From CAZILN01 sp964540005 (GTDB taxonomy: Bacteria; Bacteroidota; Bacteroidia; Bacteroidales; SM23-62), in NCBI GenBank assembly GCA_964540005.1, contig CAZILN010000320.1:1-23489 (forward strand): 23,489 nucleotides of DNA. Reading direction: 5' to 3'. A program made the position numbers and the translations under genes. Below the pieces are notes generated by a model. It was not told the DNA's origin. It did not search any database and saw nothing but the letters and a program-made list of their open reading frames with translations. Positions 16,439-23,489 of this stretch are shown here, in pieces; the stretch's first letter is position 1; each line of letters starts with the position of its first letter.

Positions 16439-17458
16439 TTAATATAGCAGACGTGCAACAGGTGAAATGTCCTGTCCGGCAAAATCCCCTGCCAGGTACT
16501 TATAATAAGCAGTTATAGCAATCATAGCAGCATTATCAGTTGTATACCCAATATCAGGAATAAATACCTTCCAGCTATTCTTTTCTGCCAGTGCATGTAT
16601 CCCCCTGCGCAGGGCTGAATTTGCCGATACCCCTCCGGCCAGGGCAATTTGGTTTATTCCTGTCACACCGGCTGCAAGATTTAACTTCTCCAGCAGGATA
16701 TCGACTATTGTTTTCTGAACGGATGCCGAAAGATCTGCCTTGTTTTTTGAAATAAAATTCTCATCCTCCTGTAAACGGTCACGAACAAAATAAAGGAAAG
16801 AAGTTTTAAGCCCGCTGTAAGAAAAATCAAATCCCTTTACCACAGGTTTGGCAAAGCTGAACCTGTCAGCATCACCCCTCTCAGCAAGGCGATCGATCAG
16901 GGGGCCCCCGGGATAAGGGAGTCCCAAAATCTTGGCCGATTTATCAAAGGCCTCACCTGCCGCATCGTCTATGGTCTTGCCTATCACTTCCATTTCAAGG
17001 TGATCCCTTACGATCACCAGTTCAGTATGTCCGCCCGAAACCAGCAGGCAAAGGAAGGGGAAAGACGGTTCCTCAAGAGGCATTCCTTCCTGTAGTATGA
17101 AGTGAACCAGCATATGTGCCTGCAGGTGGTTAACTTCTATCAGTGGCCGGTCCAGTGACAGGGCCATACCTTTGGCAAAGGAAGTTCCGACCAGCAGTGA
17201 CCCCAGCAATCCGGGTCCCCGGGTAAAGGCCACGGCTGAAACCTGTTTTTTATCTACTCCTGCATCCTTAAGTGCCTGATTCACAACGGGTACAATATTC
17301 TGCTGGTGGGCTCTTGATGCCAGTTCCGGGACCACCCCTCCATACTTCTTATGAACCTCCTGATCGGCAATAACGCTCGAAAGGATGTACCTGTCATGAA
17401 GGACTGCGGCTGCCGTATCATCGCAGGAAGATTCTATGCCCAGTATGTATACACTCAC
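16439..17458 (-). CDS. tsaD: tRNA N6-threonylcarbamoyladenosine transferase TsaD
   Basis: TsaD transfers the threonylcarbamoyl group to A37 of ANN-decoding tRNAs, working with TsaB and TsaE in the cytoplasm. I set the start at the GTG at 17458, giving 339 residues beginning MSVYILGIESSCDDTA, the usual TsaD N-terminus and length. The frame stays open 53 codons further upstream, but that stretch is antisense to the tamB 5' end and is not family-like. Seen motifs are NHLQAH with metal ligands His111 and His115, LVSGGHTEL at about 139-147, the GKTIDDAAGEAFDK block, and the C-terminal GYTTDNAAM with its conserved Asp. The start codon is divergent from tamB, 73 bp away. A GTG start with no Shine-Dalgarno may mean modest translation. 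Confidence 0.95.
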   Translation of the reverse strand: MSVYILGIESSCDDTAAAVLHDRYILSSVIADQEVHKKYGGVVPELASRAHQQNIVPVVNQALKDAGVDKKQVSAVAFTRGPGLLGSLLVGTSFAKGMALSLDRPLIEVNHLQAHMLVHFILQEGMPLEEPSFPFLCLLVSGGHTELVIVRDHLEMEVIGKTIDDAAGEAFDKSAKILGLPYPGGPLIDRLAERGDADRFSFAKPVVKGFDFSYSGLKTSFLYFVRDRLQEDENFISKNKADLSASVQKTIVDILLEKLNLAAGVTGINQIALAGGVSANSALRRGIHALAEKNSWKVFIPDIGYTTDNAAMIAITAYYKYLAGDFAGQDISPVARLLY

Positions 17459-17531
17459 TATAATTGATAGATTATGAGGCGGTTTTAACTTTTTTTCTTT
17501 CTTTTGCGTTATATAGTATATAGCTACAAAG

Positions 17532-20500
17532 ATTAAAAAAATAGTTAAAATAGCCATCGTCATTGGACTGGCCCTCTTCTCTGTCCCTGCAATCTCTTTC
17601 ATCCTCCTGCAGAACAAGAAAATCCAGACCTACCTGGCAGCTGAGATCGCAAAACAGGTCTCCGAGAACCTCCGGGCTGATTTTAGTATTGAATCGGTTG
17701 ACATGATACTGTTTAACCGTGTGGTCCTTAATAAAGTCCTGATGAAGGACCAGTATCAGGATACCCTGCTGTATTCACCCCGCATGGTAGCCACCCTGAA
17801 GAAATTCAATTATCCCGGCAAAATCATGGAGCTCAGCAAACTCAGGCTGCATGAACCAACAATCAGGTTTGCAGTGGATACAACTAACACTGTTAATATT
17901 GAATTCCTGGTGGAAAGTATCCGGAGCCTTGCCGATTCATCGAAGAAATCATGGACGGTCAATGTAACTAATATTGAGATGTCCGGTTCAAGGTTCCTTT
18001 TCATAGACTACAACAGTAATACCATCCCGGAGCATGGATTGAATTTCTCTGACATACTACTTACCGGTCTCGATGCTGATATCCGCAGGTTTCAGAAAAC
18101 GGGCGATACTATAAGTTTCTACCTTAACAAGCTAAGCTTTACTGATCAGAGCGGGTTTTACATGAGGGATATGACCGGTGAGGTTTCACTCAGTCCGCGT
18201 TTCATGCAGTTGAGGGAAACCGTTTTTGAAGGACCCGGTACCAGGATCGACGCAGAGATCCTGCGTTTTGATTTTAACAGCTACCAGGAATTCGCAAAGG
18301 GAGAATACGGTCACAAAGTAGGAATGGATTTCCTGATCACAGATGCCGATGTGAGTTTCAGTGATCTCTCTTATATTATCCCACAGTTTCAGGATTGGAA
18401 AGAGAGCTTCCGGCTGTCAGGACAGATTAGGGGTAAGGTAGACAACCTCAAAGGACGCAACCTGTCCCTCAGGTATAATTCCTATGCTGCATTTACCGGA
18501 GATTTTGATATGATAGGCCTGCCCGATTTCAGGGAGACCTTCATGTTCTTCGATATACAAAGTCTGGATCTTGATATCAACAATCTTGATTCCCTTGAAA
18601 TACCCGGAAAATCAGGTGAAAAGATCACAATCTCCGAGACCCTCAGCCAGCTGGGTGCCATCAGCTATACCGGTAATTTTACCGGCTTTATTGATGATTT
18701 TGTCAGTTACGGACGGTTCAATACGGATCTTGGAAGAATAGCATCTGACATTTCCATCAAGCCTGACACATCTGAAATTATTCGTTTTAACGGGGAAGTT
18801 GAAACCGAGGGATTCGATCTGGGCAGCCTGCTTCCCCTAAAAGAACTTGTGGGCCAGTTGAGTATGCAGGCCATTGCCAATGGGTTCTTTACACGTGATG
18901 GAGAGATTTATGCCAATATGGACGGAAGCATATCTTCCCTGCATTTCAATGATTACGATTATCAGAATATTAACCTGTCAGGGGAACTCTCCAAAAATAC
19001 CTTTGATGGGTCTTTCAATGTAGAGGACCCCAATCTGCGCATGCAGTTTTTCGGAAGAATTGATTTTTCCGATTCCGTACCGGAATTCAATTTTACCACG
19101 GAAATAGACAGGGCCAGGTTGTACCCCCTGAATATTTCCTATACTGACCCGGATTACACCCTGTCCTGCCTGGTTGAGGCAAATTTCAGGGGAAGGAACC
19201 TGGATGAGTACGATGGGAAAATAACCCTGCTGAATTCCCTTTACCAGAAATCTGACAAGCAGATACAGATCTATGATTTCGTCCTGGAATCCCTTCATTC
19301 AGGTGATACAAACAAATTGTTGCTTTCATCCAATCTTATTGATGCTGAAATATCCGGATTCTACAATTTTGTTGATATATTCTCCTCAGCCACCTCTGTT
19401 CTGAGCCATCATTTCCCTGAGTACAGCTGCGAATGGAACATTCCCCCTGCTCCGGACAATCCGGATGACAACCACTTTACCTATTGGGTCCATTTTAAGA
19501 ATACCTATCCTATTACGGATTTCTTTGTTCCGGATCTGGAAATCGCCCAAAATTCCCTTATCAGCGGAATCTTTGCTCCGGCTAAGTACCTTCTTGAGAT
19601 GGAAGGTGAATTCCCGTTCCTGAGATTTAAGGACAATACCTGGGAAGACCTTGAGCTTGCCCTCAAATCGAATGATTCTCTGATGACCCTTAACGCTGAG
19701 AGTTCAGTATATCACAACGGAACCTTGTTTAACACCCAGGGGATCCATTTTGATGCTGTTGCCATGAATGACAGCATGGAGTTTGCCCTGAATTGGTTGA
19801 ATGAATCATTCAAAATAAATACCGGAAACGTTTCGGGGTACACTAAATTCATCTCAAGTTACGAGGCTGAGAAAACGGGCTTTCTGATATCACTGAATTC
19901 GAGTAATGTTACAATTAATGATACCACATGGCACATTCATCCGGGAACGATAAGGATTGACAGTTCATTTATTGAAATTACCGGCATCCAGTTTCAACAC
20001 GACCAGCAATACCTTCTATTAGACGGAATAATTTCTGAAAGGCCGGAAGATAAACTTCTTGTACGTTTTCAACAGTTTGACCTGAATCATCTGAACCAGT
20101 TAAGTATGCAGAATAACATCATGCTGGCCGGTATCATGGAAGGTACGGGCAATATATCAAATCTGTACACCAATCCCCTCTTCCTGTCTGATATTACTAT
20201 CAGTGATCTTAGCATCAATGAGGAACTGCTGGGCCAAACAAGCCTGGCTGCCACCTGGATTAATTCTGAAAAGAAAATTCACATAGACCTGGCATCCCTG
20301 CGTGGCAGGTTAAAAACCATAGGAATAACCGGGGATTATTATCCGGGAAGCAGGGAGGTGGATTTCAGCATTGAGCTTGACAAGCTGCGCATGAATGTTT
20401 TCAAACCCTACCTTGAAAAATGGGTCAGCGATGTCAACGGGATAGCCAGCGGCAGTCTTTCCCTTAAGGGTTACCTTCACCAGCCTGAATTCAATGGTGA

Positions 20501-21983
20501 AATCGATCTGCAGAAATCTTCTTTCAGGATAGATTACCTGCAGACTGTTTACAGTTTCAGTGATAAGGTACAGATCATTGATAACCAGCTTGGCTTTTCC
20601 AATATTAGGATATTCGATGAACAGGGTAATCTTGCCCTGCTTAACGGTACAATTAATAATACTTATCTGAGGGACTTTATAATTAACCTGCAGATCGAGG
20701 CCCAGAACTTTTACTTCCTGAATACCCGTGAGAAGGATAACAGCATTTTTTACGGGACCGCTATTGCATCAGGACATATAAATATTAACGGTCCCGCTGA
20801 CGATCTCAGGCTTAATATTACAGCCACAACCGAACGGAACACACAGCTTTTTATTCCGCTGTACAAGGAAGGTGATATTTCTGAAAACAATTTCATCACC
20901 TTCGACAATAGCAGTCAGCTTGTGGCAGAAACCAACAGAAGTGACAAATACGAGGTGCGACTCAGTGGTGTGAATATGATATTTGACCTGGAAGTGACAC
21001 CGGATGCCGAGGTCCAGATCATCTTTGATCCACAGGTAGGGGACATCCTGACAGGGAACGGGAGGGGGTCTGTGTCACTCGAAATAAACGATCGCGGGGA
21101 TTTTGAGATGTTCGGTGACTATACTTTTACTGGGGGGGATTACCTGTTCACCCTGCAGAACATTATAAACAAAAAATTAAAGATACAACAGGGAGGCACG
21201 ATCAGCTGGAACGGGGATCCGATGAATGCAATAATTGATATGCAAGCCATTTATTCTACCAAGGCCTCACCCTATGTCCTGGTACCCAGCGGCCCGGAAT
21301 ACCTGAAAAAAAGACTCCCGGTGGATTGCCACCTGATCATGACTGGCAACCTGATGAACCCTAACATCAGGTTTAACCTCGAACTGCCGACAGCCGAGGA
21401 AGAGACCAGGAATTATGTGCGAAATGCCATTAACACAGATGAAGAACTGACCAAACAATTTCTTTCGCTGCTGGTTATGAACAATTTTTCATCAGCCCAG
21501 TCAGGAACTGCTTCTGCTATAACGGGTAGCAGTGCCGGCATGGCAGGCGTAACTACCAGTGAGCTCCTTTCAAACCAGCTCAGTAACTGGTTATCGCAGA
21601 TCAGTTCCGATTTTGACATAGGTGTTAATTACAGGCCCGGTGACGAAATTTCTACCGACCAGGTTGAAGTGGCCCTCTCGACCCAGATACTCGATGACCG
21701 GGTAACCATACACACCAATGTGGATGTATCCGGCGCAGGTGAACAGGGTACTTCAACAAGCGCCAATACCTCTAATATTGCCGGGGAATTTGATGTGGAT
21801 GTAAAGCTGACCGATGACGGCAAACTGAGGGTTAAGGCTTTCAACCATTCCAATGATGATCAGCTCTACAAAACCTCTCCCTACACCCAGGGAGTCGGGC
21901 TTGTATACGGGGAAGATTTCAACAGTTTCAGGGAACTTCGCAGGCGATATTTTGGCAGGAGAAAGGCGAAAGAGGAGAAATAA
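17532..21983 (+). CDS. tamB: TamB-like translocation/assembly module protein (DUF490), apparent ATT start
   Basis: This very large inner-membrane-anchored periplasmic protein belongs to the TamB/AsmA-like family. Such proteins bridge the membranes and move phospholipids or help assemble outer-membrane proteins. The C-terminal DUF490/TamB domain is clear (about the last 450 residues, with the blocks GDYTFTGGDYLFTLQNI, FNLELPTAEEETRNYV and VEVALSTQILDDRVTIH). The first ATG (17703) gives 1426 residues but cuts off the membrane anchor. Coding sense continues upstream as KKIVKIAIVIGLALFSVP, then SFILLQNKKIQTYL, the expected TamB N-terminus, back to an in-frame TAG at 17514. The only start codon fitting this is ATT at 17532, giving about 1483 residues. 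The body is repetitive beta-strand, as expected for a lipid-channel protein. It is divergent from tsaD. An ATG-to-ATT change or a sequence error is the alternative. Confidence 0.9.
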   Translation: MKKIVKIAIVIGLALFSVPAISFILLQNKKIQTYLAAEIAKQVSENLRADFSIESVDMILFNRVVLNKVLMKDQYQDTLLYSPRMVATLKKFNYPGKIMELSKLRLHEPTIRFAVDTTNTVNIEFLVESIRSLADSSKKSWTVNVTNIEMSGSRFLFIDYNSNTIPEHGLNFSDILLTGLDADIRRFQKTGDTISFYLNKLSFTDQSGFYMRDMTGEVSLSPRFMQLRETVFEGPGTRIDAEILRFDFNSYQEFAKGEYGHKVGMDFLITDADVSFSDLSYIIPQFQDWKESFRLSGQIRGKVDNLKGRNLSLRYNSYAAFTGDFDMIGLPDFRETFMFFDIQSLDLDINNLDSLEIPGKSGEKITISETLSQLGAISYTGNFTGFIDDFVSYGRFNTDLGRIASDISIKPDTSEIIRFNGEVETEGFDLGSLLPLKELVGQLSMQAIANGFFTRDGEIYANMDGSISSLHFNDYDYQNINLSGELSKNTFDGSFNVEDPNLRMQFFGRIDFSDSVPEFNFTTEIDRARLYPLNISYTDPDYTLSCLVEANFRGRNLDEYDGKITLLNSLYQKSDKQIQIYDFVLESLHSGDTNKLLLSSNLIDAEISGFYNFVDIFSSATSVLSHHFPEYSCEWNIPPAPDNPDDNHFTYWVHFKNTYPITDFFVPDLEIAQNSLISGIFAPAKYLLEMEGEFPFLRFKDNTWEDLELALKSNDSLMTLNAESSVYHNGTLFNTQGIHFDAVAMNDSMEFALNWLNESFKINTGNVSGYTKFISSYEAEKTGFLISLNSSNVTINDTTWHIHPGTIRIDSSFIEITGIQFQHDQQYLLLDGIISERPEDKLLVRFQQFDLNHLNQLSMQNNIMLAGIMEGTGNISNLYTNPLFLSDITISDLSINEELLGQTSLAATWINSEKKIHIDLASLRGRLKTIGITGDYYPGSREVDFSIELDKLRMNVFKPYLEKWVSDVNGIASGSLSLKGYLHQPEFNGEIDLQKSSFRIDYLQTVYSFSDKVQIIDNQLGFSNIRIFDEQGNLALLNGTINNTYLRDFIINLQIEAQNFYFLNTREKDNSIFYGTAIASGHININGPADDLRLNITATTERNTQLFIPLYKEGDISENNFITFDNSSQLVAETNRSDKYEVRLSGVNMIFDLEVTPDAEVQIIFDPQVGDILTGNGRGSVSLEINDRGDFEMFGDYTFTGGDYLFTLQNIINKKLKIQQGGTISWNGDPMNAIIDMQAIYSTKASPYVLVPSGPEYLKKRLPVDCHLIMTGNLMNPNIRFNLELPTAEEETRNYVRNAINTDEELTKQFLSLLVMNNFSSAQSGTASAITGSSAGMAGVTTSELLSNQLSNWLSQISSDFDIGVNYRPGDEISTDQVEVALSTQILDDRVTIHTNVDVSGAGEQGTSTSANTSNIAGEFDVDVKLTDDGKLRVKAFNHSNDDQLYKTSPYTQGVGLVYGEDFNSFRELRRRYFGRRKAKEEK

Positions 21984-21990
21984 TATTTTT

Positions 21991-21998
21991 TATATTTG
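21991..21998 (+). promoter_or_regulatory. -7 element candidate for nhaD
   Basis: TATATTTG matches TAnnTTTG exactly and begins 7 bp after the tamB stop codon, about 51 bp before the nhaD ATG. No TTTG is found at the proper -33 distance, so this is a one-element call. Confidence 0.4.
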
Positions 21999-22049
21999 CA
22001 CATTGAAGCTGCTCGCAGGATTAAAAATGATTAATAAAAGACGGATGGT

Positions 22050-23435
22050 ATGTTTGTATTGATGGTCGTTATTTTTGTATTGGGGTATACTGCAATTGCC
22101 CTGGAGCATCCCCTTAAAGTGGATAAAGCAGCTTCTGCCCTGCTCACGGGGGTTCTCTTATGGATCATCTATGTTCTGGGGGCAGAATCCATACTCCCGA
22201 ACAGTCCGTATTTTGCCGAATACCTGCACCTTCATCCCGGCGGGGATTATATTGATTTTATTACACATTCGGAGATCTATCATCACCTGGCTGAAATGTC
22301 GACCATACTGTTCTTCCTGTTAGGTGCCATGACCATTGTAGAGATGGTAGATACTCATGAAGGCTTCAAGATCATAACTGACAGGATCAAGACAACAAAC
22401 AAGATCAAGCTCTTGTGGATAATGAGCCTCCTGACTTTTTTCATGTCAGCTGCTCTTGATAACCTGACCACAACCATTGTACTGGTTGCCCTGCTACGTA
22501 AACTGATAGATAAACAGAGCGACCGCTGGTTCATGGCCAGCATAGTGGTACTTGCGGCCAATGCCGGGGGCGCCTGGTCCCCGATCGGCGATGTAACCAC
22601 AATCATGTTGTGGATAGGCGGACAGATAACCGCCCTGAATATCATCCTGGAGTTGTTCATTCCAAGTTTAACCACCCTGATCGTCCCCCTGCTTATTATT
22701 ACCTTTTTCTATCCCAAGGGTACTGTGGAACGTCCTGCACTTCATCCAAAACAAGAAATCCAAAATGAGACAATCAGTGAATTTGAAAGAAGGCTGATGC
22801 TTATAATGGGAGTTGGCGGACTCCTTTTCGTACCTGTTTTCAAGACCCTGACCCACCTTCCTCCATACCTGGGGATGTTATTCAGCCTAAGCGTTATATG
22901 GATCACCACTGAAATTCTGCATCGCAGACGGGCCAAGGGACTGCGCGGACAACTGGTCGTATCCAGGGTGCTGAAAAAAGTCGACACACCTACCGTACTT
23001 TTCTTCCTGGGCATACTGACAGCTGTAGCTGCCCTGCAGTCTGCAGGACACCTGTCCATACTGGCAAAAACCCTTGACAACATCAACCTGGCCGATCTGC
23101 ACAAAGTATATTTCATAGACCTTTCTATCGGCATCCTGTCTGCCATTGTTGACAATGTCCCCCTGGTTGCAGGGGCAATGGGCATGTATGATATAGCCGC
23201 AGAAGGCGCCACCGGCTACCTGTCATATTTCACAGTTGACGGACATTTCTGGGAGTTCCTGGCATATACAGCCGGGACAGGCGGAAGCATACTGATCATA
23301 GGGTCGGCCGCCGGGGTAGCAGCTATGGGTATGGAAAAAATTGATTTCATCTGGTACCTGAAGAAGATCAGCCTGCTGGCACTTGCAGGTTATTTTGCCG
23401 GCGCTGTCGTCACTTTTCTATTGTTCAGCCATTAA
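22050..23435 (+). CDS. nhaD: NhaD-type sodium:proton antiporter
   Basis: This 461-residue inner-membrane protein of the ion transporter superfamily has about twelve hydrophobic segments. Conserved stretches are seen: ALDNLTTTIVLVALL (about 130-150), the long motif NAGGAWSPIGDVTTIMLW (about 171-188), IVDNVPLVAGAMGMY (about 368-382) and AGTGGSILIIGSAAGVAAMGM (about 409-429). NhaD proteins export sodium (or lithium) in exchange for protons and are common in marine and halotolerant bacteria. The ATG at 22050 gives a natural first membrane segment; a second ATG four codons later is possible. It follows tamB by 66 bp, and a -7 promoter element in between suggests its own transcription. The 54 bases after the stop hold no clear terminator. 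Confidence 0.93.
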   Translation: MFVLMVVIFVLGYTAIALEHPLKVDKAASALLTGVLLWIIYVLGAESILPNSPYFAEYLHLHPGGDYIDFITHSEIYHHLAEMSTILFFLLGAMTIVEMVDTHEGFKIITDRIKTTNKIKLLWIMSLLTFFMSAALDNLTTTIVLVALLRKLIDKQSDRWFMASIVVLAANAGGAWSPIGDVTTIMLWIGGQITALNIILELFIPSLTTLIVPLLIITFFYPKGTVERPALHPKQEIQNETISEFERRLMLIMGVGGLLFVPVFKTLTHLPPYLGMLFSLSVIWITTEILHRRRAKGLRGQLVVSRVLKKVDTPTVLFFLGILTAVAALQSAGHLSILAKTLDNINLADLHKVYFIDLSIGILSAIVDNVPLVAGAMGMYDIAAEGATGYLSYFTVDGHFWEFLAYTAGTGGSILIIGSAAGVAAMGMEKIDFIWYLKKISLLALAGYFAGAVVTFLLFSH

Positions 23436-23489
23436 TTGCTTACATTCCCCTTTTGTTAAAAAACAGGATATAATATTCTGATATATATC

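Noticed and set aside
17459..17617. 53-residue N-terminal extension of TsaD with a hydrophobic stretch
   Set aside because: The sequence is antisense to the tamB promoter and anchor region, and TsaD proteins begin at the SVYILGIESSCDDTA block; GTG at 17458 is the better start.
17703..17705. ATG as the tamB start
   Set aside because: It would discard about 57 residues that match the expected membrane anchor and periplasmic helix of TamB.
19825..19834. GAAACGTTTC palindrome similar to the LacI-type operators
   Set aside because: It lies deep inside the tamB coding sequence, far from any promoter of a sugar gene, and is best explained by chance coding (the codons read Gly-Asn-Val-Ser-Gly).
23436..23489. 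Possible terminator or promoter after nhaD
   Set aside because: Only AT-rich DNA with imperfect repeats (for example around 23465-23481) is seen; nothing fits a terminator stem or the full TTTG/TAnnTTTG promoter pattern.

Overview
The window looks like chromosomal DNA of a Bacteroidota bacterium, probably a Bacteroidales/Marinilabiliales-type marine or anaerobic polysaccharide degrader. The evidence is two proteins with type IX secretion (Por) C-terminal sorting domains (IYPNP motif), a TAnnTTTG-type promoter, mostly absent Shine-Dalgarno sequences, a SusA-like amylase, a TlpA protein with a DUF4369-like N-terminus, and the tsaD/tamB/nhaD neighbourhood. The taxon is inferred from gene content only.

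Region 1 (1-15,800) is a starch/maltodextrin utilisation locus. A LacI-family regulator (180-1211, minus) is divergent from a plus-strand operon of three exported proteins: a multi-module starch-binding protein with a T9SS tail (1463-3208), a large T9SS-secreted GH13 alpha-amylase (3286-6411) and a SusA-like periplasmic GH13 neopullulanase (6458-8308). Converging on it is a minus-strand operon read from 15,627 down to about 8,309: an SLC45/GPH-type maltose transporter, a GH65 maltose phosphorylase, a TlpA-like thioredoxin protein, a GH13 lipoprotein and a decayed lipoprotein gene. The genes suggest this flow: surface binding and cleavage, uptake by machinery not seen here (no SusC/SusD pair in the window), periplasmic trimming, maltose import, then phosphorolysis to glucose and beta-glucose 1-phosphate. 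A beta-phosphoglucomutase is also not in the window. CAAACGTTTG-like palindromes lie upstream of both operons, and a third lies at the left edge, so the regulon probably continues leftward.

Region 2 (15,996-23,435) is housekeeping: a solo SiaC/DUF1987 protein, tsaD (t6A tRNA modification, GTG start), a divergent tamB whose best start codon is ATT, and an NhaD-type sodium/proton antiporter.

The points most worth a second look are the shared operator palindromes, the broken lipoprotein gene with several independent lesions, the non-canonical tamB start, and an N-terminal domain that appears shared by the starch-binding protein and the large amylase. I found no CRISPR array, tRNA, rRNA, insertion sequence or phage gene.
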